A stretch of DNA of 64,000 nt, taken from Thraustochytrium sp. TN22 (taxonomy: Eukaryota; Sar; Bigyra; Thraustochytrida; Thraustochytriidae). The DNA is taken from positions 62,001 through 126,000 of the forward strand of contig JABLUY010000027.1 of the NCBI GenBank assembly GCA_013306675.1, given 5' to 3'. A program made the translations under genes and the position numbers. Below the pieces are notes generated by a model that was not told where the DNA came from, made no database searches, and was given only the letters and a program-made list of their open reading frames with translations. The stretch's first letter is position 1. The number at the start of each line of letters is the position of its first letter. Positions 58,001 through 64,000 of the stretch are shown here, one piece after another.

Positions 58001-59245
58001 GCCAGCGCCATGGCCATCATCCGCGCGAGCGACCCGCACTACGTGCGCTGCCTCAAGCCCAACTCCGAAAACAAGCCGGGCCGCTTCGAGCGCATTCCCA
58101 TGGTCAATCAGCTGCGCTACTCGGGCGTCATCGAGCTCGTGCGCGTCACCAAGGCCGGCTATCCGTCGCGGTTCTCGCTGGGGGACTTTGTGGAGCACTT
58201 TGCCGTGCTCAGCTTTGGCCTCCGCAAGGCCGCCAAGGAAGGCGCCGCGCTCGCCCGTAGCGGCGACCGCAAGGCGCAGCGCGCCATCTGCCAGAAGATC
58301 TGCGACAATGTGCGCCTTAAGCACGGCGACGACTACCAAATCGGCCACACCAAGGTCTTCATGCGCCAGGCGACGCTGTCCTACCTTGAGATGAAAAAGG
58401 CCGAGCGCACCTACGACAGCATTGTCAAGATCCAGCGCGCCTTCCGACTCTACCGCGCCGACTTCCAGCGCCGCTGGGCCGCCGTCGTGATTCAGCGTAA
58501 TGTGCGCGGCTACATGGTCCGTCTTGAGTCGCAGCTCATCCTCGAGCGCCGCGCCCTCGCGGCTGAGATCATTCAGACCAACCCGCACTTCCAGCGCTGG
58601 CTCGACTACGTGATGCGCAAGTCGCGTGCCGAGCGCCGCCGCCGCCGTCGCCGCGCCGCGCAGCGCCGCGCCTGGAGCTGGCACGTCCCACCGTGGGTCG
58701 AGCAGAACCGCGACGTTCTCGTCTGGGTCGTTCCCATCGCCACGCTCTACTTCCTCCCCACCATCATCGGCCTGCTCTGGGCTATTGTGCACCGCCTCAA
58801 CCTCATGCCTCTCTTCGCTGCCATGCTCGCCTCTGGCATGCTCCTCGGCGGTGCCGGCTTTGAGCACCTCCAGGACCTTGCGCATCAGTATCGCCAGGCC
58901 GCCACCACATCGCGCAAGCGCTCCAAGGCCACCAAGAAGGCCCGCCGGAGCCAGGCGCCCAAGGCAACTCGCCGCCGCTCCAACCGCTCCACCCGCTCCA
59001 ACCGTTCCAAGCCGTCGCCGGCGAAGTCACGCGCGCCGCCACGCCGCGACTTGCGCCTGCTTGACGAGGATGACGACCCTCGCGCCTCGCTGCGCCGCGC
59101 GCCCGCTATCTCCGACAAGTTTGCCGCGCGTGCCAACAAGCTCCGCGAGCAAAAGGCCAAGGTGAAGCGCCGTTCGCAGTCCTTTGAGCTTCCCGTCGCA
59201 CATGTGCAACCCAAGTTTAGGGGTCTCCACCTCGGCCGCAAGTGA
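55073..59245 (+). CDS. Unconventional myosin with C-terminal transmembrane hairpin
   Basis: 1390 residues. Residues 18-54 hold FYGVYAPEKLRELDRVLGHF and GREEKLIETLEEKYSVV, an N-terminal Y..P.K...lL..y.GrEe..L..L..KY element seen in many protist proteins. An acidic segment and SSSKRGSSKR repeats follow. A small SH3-like strand set (TEVWVRDAEEAWVPGVVTAS) precedes the motor (about 285-1125): P-loop GESGAGKT (385), switch I NDNSSRFGK, switch II LDIFGFEVFDTNSFEQL (750), SDPHYVRCLKPN and QLRYSGVIELVRV. An extra stretch of about 70 residues, Ala/Ser-rich, lies just before the switch II strand. Two to three IQ motifs (VKIQRAFRLYRADFQRRW, VVIQRNVRGYMVR) come next. Two hydrophobic spans at about 1213-1265 (VVPIATLYFLPTIIGLLWAI, LMPLFAAMLASGMLLGGAGF) suggest direct membrane anchoring. 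The tail is basic. The class is unassigned. Confidence 0.93.
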   Translation: MSRERGAQWDLRKVLTSFYGVYAPEKLRELDRVLGHFRGREEKLIETLEEKYSVVFHRDGTFEEVFVEDGDTLDLDERYTLDSDEEEGETFEEQDAESLESDGYDFDPDVEEQVNFSLKTERARAADLANAAAAIIRSRPPRLRTISAQIQRVSKGSRSSKRSSSKRSSSKRGSSKRGSSKRRESAGKRGSSKKGGLKANRGLGFVDIGVSVAEKAKLLSKAGTEVWVRDAEEAWVPGVVTASKADGRVTVKVGTGGRGGSVTAEPQDVEPIHEATASLYKVQDLTKLKALHEPALLQAIQERFARDQIYTFTGPILLAVNPFKNLDLYGTDVASQYMHASKGFTSSGAKLKAIDLPPHVYKLADEAYRALITRGGRNQSILVSGESGAGKTETVKIVLNYLSYVSSLGRKHGKAYAAERVLRANPVLEAFGNAKTLRNDNSSRFGKFIQIKFDEHRGDLTGAFIETYLLEKARVVHQGTGERNYHIFYELAAGASPDQKRRWHFPSSLKQCRYTGQSGTMRRADIDDLAQFQSTVGAMEVLNFSPSDMERLFRAVVAVLHLGNADFKEKTNREGMPAARVVNPEESIMLAAELLEIDAADLEVTLTTRVINIAGGETVVKPMSLAEAEDARDALAMNLYERLFGWVVWRTNLSIGMDDKQYEAMLARQEQQRQYLERARRRGEEDDALEDAAAAAASAASSSTAAEPPTKALRLSINRALRQALTAASSLTGKSTASREPAQGYLIGCLDIFGFEVFDTNSFEQLCINYTNEQLQQQFNEFVFRFEQEEYVREGIDWKFVEFPDNAECIAMIESKPIGLLALVDEECLWPNGTDKSLLAKLYANLPTKFPNHFIVSRHDRTSSSFTVRHFAGDVSYRIEGFCIKNKNELRQEAVDLVRSSSDRLISMLLPASAEAAAGGADMAAHFDSFVADSGKGPRRARGASLSAGDTKRAGATQAGSRLLKTTVGSHFKSQLASAMAIIRASDPHYVRCLKPNSENKPGRFERIPMVNQLRYSGVIELVRVTKAGYPSRFSLGDFVEHFAVLSFGLRKAAKEGAALARSGDRKAQRAICQKICDNVRLKHGDDYQIGHTKVFMRQATLSYLEMKKAERTYDSIVKIQRAFRLYRADFQRRWAAVVIQRNVRGYMVRLESQLILERRALAAEIIQTNPHFQRWLDYVMRKSRAERRRRRRRAAQRRAWSWHVPPWVEQNRDVLVWVVPIATLYFLPTIIGLLWAIVHRLNLMPLFAAMLASGMLLGGAGFEHLQDLAHQYRQAATTSRKRSKATKKARRSQAPKATRRRSNRSTRSNRSKPSPAKSRAPPRRDLRLLDEDDDPRASLRRAPAISDKFAARANKLREQKAKVKRRSQSFELPVAHVQPKFRGLHLGRK

Positions 59246-59733
59246 ACATGCGACCAAGTTTCTTTGCCCATTCTGTTGACTCCACATGAAATGTGTTCCT
59301 TACATCCTTTGTTGAGATCTCATGATGAACGAGCGAGTCTTGCCCGTGCCACGCCGTTCTCCTGCAACATGGAATCCGCTCTCGTTGCGGCACTGGCTCC
59401 TTGGAGACCTTGGAGCTCACGAGGCCAGTGCACATTCGGCCGCCTTGCGTTCTGGCAGCTTTTCTGTCCAAAAGGGCACCGCCTGGTTCGATTGCGCTGC
59501 CGAAAGGGCGGCGGCGGCAGCACGGGGCGATACGTCCCCATCTTCGTCTTCGTCTTCGTCCTTGTCCTCCTGAAGTATGACGACGGCGTCGTCGTCATCG
59601 ACAAGACGCCTTCTCCTCAGCCAAGTCACCAAAAGAATGCGGGCGCAGGTCATGCGCTTCATACGAATTTCTGGTCGATGAAAGCAACTCGCTTCTGTCT
59701 ACGTTAGCAGAGTAAGGAGCGCCAGCCTCGCAA
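59246..59733. other. Convergent 3' region, nothing recognised
   Basis: It lies between the stop codons of the myosin and BRWD/PHIP genes. A few short frames are open but show no protein features; a cttcgtcttcgtctt run lies near 59543-59565. Presumably both 3' UTRs. Confidence 0.5.
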
Positions 59734-60731
59734 CTACCCGCGGGACCGCGTACCACGAGGGACATAGGCGTCGCCGTCATCGCCATCATCATCGTCGTCA
59801 TCGTCGTCATCGTCGTCAGCTTCAACCACGAAGCCAGACAAGTTACGGGAGCGACGTTTCGCGGGTGCCGCACGGCTGGAGCTCGTGCGGGCGCGCTTAG
59901 CAGCTGGAGCGCGAGCCTTGGACCTGGAGCGCTTGTTGCTTGGCTGACGACGGCGTGATGCGGCGCCCCCGAAGGAGGCGTCATCTTCATAGCCATCGTC
60001 GTCGTCGTCGTCGTCATCATCATCCTCGTCGAAGTCTGCCTCTTCGTCGCCGTCGTCGTCGTCATCGCTGTCGTCTTGCTTGCGGCCGCGGCGGCGGGAA
60101 GAAGCAGGCGCAGGCGCTGGCACCGGCGCTGGTGCAGTGCTCGCGTTCAGCGGCGGGGACTGCCACTCACTGACGCGGAGCACCTCCCGCGCGACGACGG
60201 CCATCTCGCGGTCGACCAGAGCCTTGGCCTTGACCGCAGCGGCGTAGACCGGGGACTCCTCCTCGTTGTAAAGCACGGCGTTGTTGTAGACGAGCGTGAG
60301 GTCGCGTTCAAAGGCCCTGGCGATGTCGACGGCCGTCTGGACACTGAGCATCTCTGGCTGATTCTCCGTGCCATAGGCTCCCGACTCGAGCTTTTCGCCG
60401 ATTGTGCCGTAGTCCATCGGCTGCTCAATAATCTCGCTATAGCCTGGGGCGATGGCCTCGTCGACCGGCTCAGCGAAGATCTTGTAGCGGTCCTGACGCC
60501 GCGCCTTGGCGAGCACCGCCTCCAGCGCGAACACAAGAGAAGAGAGGGGCACGCTCGGCGCGCTCGAGCCATTGGCGGCGGCTCGGGCGGCGCGGCCGTG
60601 ATGGTTCGTCTGCCTGGTTTCCGCCCCGCTGTTGTCAGAATCCGCTCCTTCGTCGTCATCCTCGTCCGTGGCGTGTCCGTTCTGTGCAGGTGCCAGCGCT
60701 GCCAGGGACGGTACGCCGGACGAGCTCGCGC

Positions 60732-60763
<32 letters not shown>

Positions 60764-63700
60764 TGCTGTGGGTCGCTCTCCTCATCGATAATGGCGAGGA
60801 GGAGCTTCTCAAACAGTCTGGAGTAGGCGCAAATCTGGGAGCGGCTGTCGTTGTAGATGAAGCAGTCCTCGCGGATGAGGCGCACGTCACGGCGCACCGC
60901 GTCGATATGCCGGTAGTACGCGCCGCGCAGGCGGCTAAGAATGGTGGTCAGGTCCATGGGCAGCGGAACCATGGTGCCATACATTGGGACGGCGTTGAGG
61001 TCGACCGGGTCGAGGAAGGCGAGCGCGCACTTCTCGAGTCTGGCGTCCTCGAAGCGGTCCGCGAGGCGCTGCGCGAGGCTGGGCGACACGCCGCCGTTCT
61101 CCTGCAAGGTGACGCGAAAGTCCTGGATGCGCGGCGAGGCGCGAAGCTCCCAGGCAGACTGCTGCTCAATCTCGCCGTCGACCTCGTCCCAGAGCACGCT
61201 GACGGTCTCCCAGGGAGACCCGGGCCACTGCGGGTCAATCGAGCCAATGTCCTGGACGCGTCCCTGATACACGACGGGCTCGTTGTGGTGGCCTGCGTAG
61301 ATGGCGTGCACCGTCTGGCCGGAGCGCAGTGCCTGCTCCATGCCGACCTCGAAGCGCTCACGCAGAATCACAAACTCGGCGCCAGCAAAGGCGTGGTAGC
61401 GCAGCTTGAAGCGGCCCTGCCCCCCGGCCAGCGACTCCGGTACAGCGCGCTGCCACTGCTCGGCGCGCGGAACCGGTAGCGTGCCCTGGAGGAGCTGGCG
61501 CGATGGCACAGTGAGGACCGTGAGCTCGAGCATGGTCTCCACCTTGGGGTCGCCCTCGGTCATGCGCCGCTGATGCTCGTCGCTGGGGAAGTCAAAATCG
61601 ACCGCATCCACGCGACACAGGACCACGGGCCAGCTATGCTGCCACCACGGCAGCTGCCAGGGCGCCACATCCGAGACCGGGAAGTGGCGCAGGTACTCGT
61701 GGTGGCCTTGCACGCAGTAGACGATGACGTCGCCAAGCTGCGGGCAGTACGACTCGCTCGGCATCTGGCACACCGTCTTTCGCAGCCAGTCTCGATCGTA
61801 GTACTGCACGACAGCGATGACGTTGCTGGGCTCCTCCGTGGACGAGCGGCGCTGCCGCGACCTCTGGCGCCCCCCCGCGCTGCGCCCCGCCCCGGCGGCG
61901 CGGCTTCGCGTGCGGCTGGTGCGGCGGCTGGTGCTCCTGCCCGCGTCCTCGTCTGAGTCGCCAAGGTCCAGGTCGTCCTCATCCAGGTCGTCCTCGTCCT
62001 CGTCGCCCATGTCGTACTCGGTGTAGGCGTTGCTGCGCCTGGCGCGCCGCGGCGCGGAGCGCCGAGGCGCCTGGCGCGCCGCGGCCCGCTGGCGCCTGCC
62101 CTCAGCGGCGCGTGGCGACTCTGTGTCCATGTCAAAGTCATCATCAAGGTCCTGATCGCCGGCAGGCTGCTGGTTCGCGTCCCACGGGTCGTCCTCCTCG
62201 CTGTCGCTGCTCAGGATTGGCCCGCTCGTCATGGGCCGGCTCTGCAGCTCCTGGAACTGGCGGATCTGCGTGCGCGCCTGCCGCGCGGCAGCCCGCCGCC
62301 GCGAGCGCTTCTGCCCGTTTTCCTCCTCTTCCTCCTCTTCCTCCTCCGCCTCGGCGGCGCTCTCGGAGACCTGCTGCCGCATCTGCTCCTGCTCGGCGCG
62401 CTCGCAGGCCAGGAGGCCCGAGGAACTGTTGCCCGGGGCCGGCGCGTAGCCCATAACACCTGAGGACCGCGATGCGGCACCGGTACCCGGCTGACGGCGA
62501 CCGCCGCCGCCGCCGCCACCACCAAAGACGCTAAAGCCGGGCGCGCCGGCGGCGCGGTGAGTGGGGCTGGCTGCTGCGGCGCCACCCGTGCTGGGCCCGC
62601 GAGCAAGGATGCCGCCCCGCGCAACGCGCGTGCTCCGCGCGGCGTGACGCGAGGACGCAATGCGTGTCTCGCGGTTGGAGCGCTCGATGCGCTCGTCGAC
62701 CTCGTCGAAGAGTTCGCGTGACTTCTCCATGGCGGCCTGCTCGTTATTGCGGAGCTGGCGCTCGACCTGGCGAATGATGGCGCGGCGCTCGGCACGGCGA
62801 GCCTCGGCAAGTGCCGTGGGCTGACCCTCGATATGCCGCGGCTGGACCGGGTACTCGGCGCCCTGGCTGTCCACGATGGGCGCTGTGGTGATCAGGTGCG
62901 GCGGCATCTGCGTGCGAGCGTCAAGCACGTTGCCGAAGGCGTCGCGTATCAACTCGGCGTAGTCTGTCGCGAAGAACTGCTCCGGGTACGCGCCGAGGTA
63001 AATGGAGGTGTCTTGCGAGCCAATGAAGATGAGGCGGCCGCCGACGTCGGTGGCGACGATGGCGGTGGAGCTGGAGCCCTGCGGCGTAAAGGCGCCGTCA
63101 AGGATGGTGAGCGGGCCATACTGCGAGGCGACCGGGATGCGCGTAAGCATCTTGCCGCTGTAGACGTCCCAGACGCAGATTTGGCCATCGTGGCCGGCCG
63201 TCATGAAGAGCGTCTTGTCGGTCGGGTGCGCGCGCAGCACGAAGGCCGGCTTGCGGTGCGCGCCGACGTTGTGCAAAAGCTCGCCCGTGAAGGAGTCGAA
63301 GATGAGCACGCGCTGGTCGAAAAACTCTGCGAGGTTGGCGTACTCGTTCTGGTCCCAGTTCTTGCGCAGCTTCATGGACTGCAGCACGATGACGAAGTTG
63401 TCGTCGCCGCTCCACGCGCAGACATCCAGCGAGGGCAACCGGTAGCGGTTGACCTGGCGGGGCCGGCCCCTGGGGTCGCTGGCGCCAGGGTTGCCCTGCG
63501 CACCGCCAAAGGCGGTGTTGGTGTTCCGGGCAAGGCCGAGCACGCGCTGGTGCGGCGAGGATGCGTAGTCGATGCCGGAGTCCGCGCCAACGCCGGCGCG
63601 CTTGGGCCAGTACCAGATACGCACCGTGCCGTCCTGCACAGACCCGGTGAGTAGACGATCGCCCGCTTTGGACCACTCGGCAAGGGTGATGGAGTCCAGG

Positions 63701-64000
63701 TGGCCGCGCAGGCTGCAGAGCAGCCGATTGCAGCCGTCCACATACTCGCCCTCCACGAGATTAGGCTTGCTGGGCGCGTTCGGCAAGCTCGTGCACGCCT
63801 CGGGGATCTTGTCGGCCACGGCCCAGAGGCGCGCCACGCCGTCATCGCACCCTGCGACGATGAGGCCGCCCTGCGGGGCGACCGACATGACGTTGACCTC
63901 GACCGGATTCTCGCCGCGCAGGTGCGGTAGCACGATGGGCACGCGCGGCGACAGAAAGCGCGTGGTGATGCCAGCGGCCGCCACCGCGTTCGCGGAGACC
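59734..64000 (-). CDS. BRWD/PHIP family WD40-tudor-double bromodomain protein (5' end outside window)
   Basis: About 1421 residues visible; the frame is open to base 64000 with no ATG near the edge, so the N-terminal WD blades lie outside. The family reads chromatin: BRWD/PHIP proteins bind methylated H3K4 through a crypto-tudor region and acetyl-lysine through bromodomains, and some act as CUL4-DDB1 adaptors. Visible parts: WD blades (LRGHLDSITLAEWSKAGDRL, SVQDGTVRIWYW, FVLRAHPTDKTLFMTAGHDG and QICVWDVYSGKML), an acidic and Arg-rich linker, the crypto-tudor block (YCPQLGDVIVYCVQGHHEYL, about 750), bromodomain 1 (about 960-1073, VPMYGTMVPLPMDLTTILSR, IREDCFIYNDSRSQI), a polyQ run, bromodomain 2 (about 1153-1277, GYSEIIEQPMDYGTIGEKLE, VYNNAVLYNEEESP), and an acidic/basic tail. 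Domain order matches the family. Confidence 0.92.

Noticed and set aside
1-64000. Search for retroelements, capsid-bearing elements and DNA transposons
   Set aside because: No reverse transcriptase, integrase, transposase, capsid or terminal-repeat signature was recognised by eye. Divergent remnants could still be missed.
1-64000. Naming a specific organism
   Set aside because: GC-richness, intron poverty and PTxxPT stalks suggest a heterotrophic stramenopile-like protist, but no marker gene here settles the lineage.

Overview
This is a nuclear segment of a GC-rich eukaryotic microbe. Genes are long, mostly uninterrupted and closely packed on both strands, third codon positions are overwhelmingly G or C, and the three introns I can place are short (86 to 95 bases) with GT..AG ends. 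Gene content is typically eukaryotic: an ERAD mannosidase, an ESCRT-III regulator, a spliceosomal protein, a CENP-S histone fold, a myosin, polycystin-type channels and a BRWD/PHIP protein. A surface protein with a Pro-Thr-Ser stalk of the PTxxPT kind, and a myosin with a GrEe-type N-terminal motif, suggest a protist such as a heterotrophic stramenopile. That placement is an inference; nothing seen is plastid-related. I found no rRNA, tRNA, CRISPR array, retroelement or DNA transposon.

Layout. 1-9716: an EDEM-type mannosidase carrying an OS-9-type MRH lectin domain (runs off the left edge), PRKRIP1, a CABLES-like cyclin-box protein, CENP-S/MHF1 and a coiled-coil protein. 9804-23588: a duplicated cassette of two ankyrin-polycystin (TRPP-like) channels, two homologous Cys-rich ectodomain proteins, a relic of a third channel and a small C22orf15-like gene. 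24285-38204: a double DJ-1/PfpI-like protein, a 3 kb gene-poor GC-rich stretch, a small acidic protein, a TPT/SLC35-type transporter, IST1, a xylulokinase-like FGGY kinase and a WD40 protein. 39558-48751: malic enzyme, NUDCD2 with a duplicated 3' end, a four-span membrane protein and a nuclease-kinase fusion of Crinkler type. 48752-64000: a very large ABCG transporter fused to a NOTUM-like pseudo-hydrolase and a voltage-sensor-like C-terminal module, a myosin with a C-terminal membrane hairpin, and a BRWD/PHIP protein that runs off the right edge.

The most unusual content is architectural: single-polypeptide fusions of parts that are normally separate (MRH+GH47; ankyrin+polycystin channel; NOTUM-like+ABCG+VSD-like; myosin+membrane anchor), and the co-duplicated channel and ectodomain cassette, which could be a receptor-channel system comparable in layout to PKD1/PKD2. 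Simple repeats are frequent, especially pentamers of the GGCGA and GGCTT families, polyQ-coding CAG runs and minisatellites inside or next to genes.
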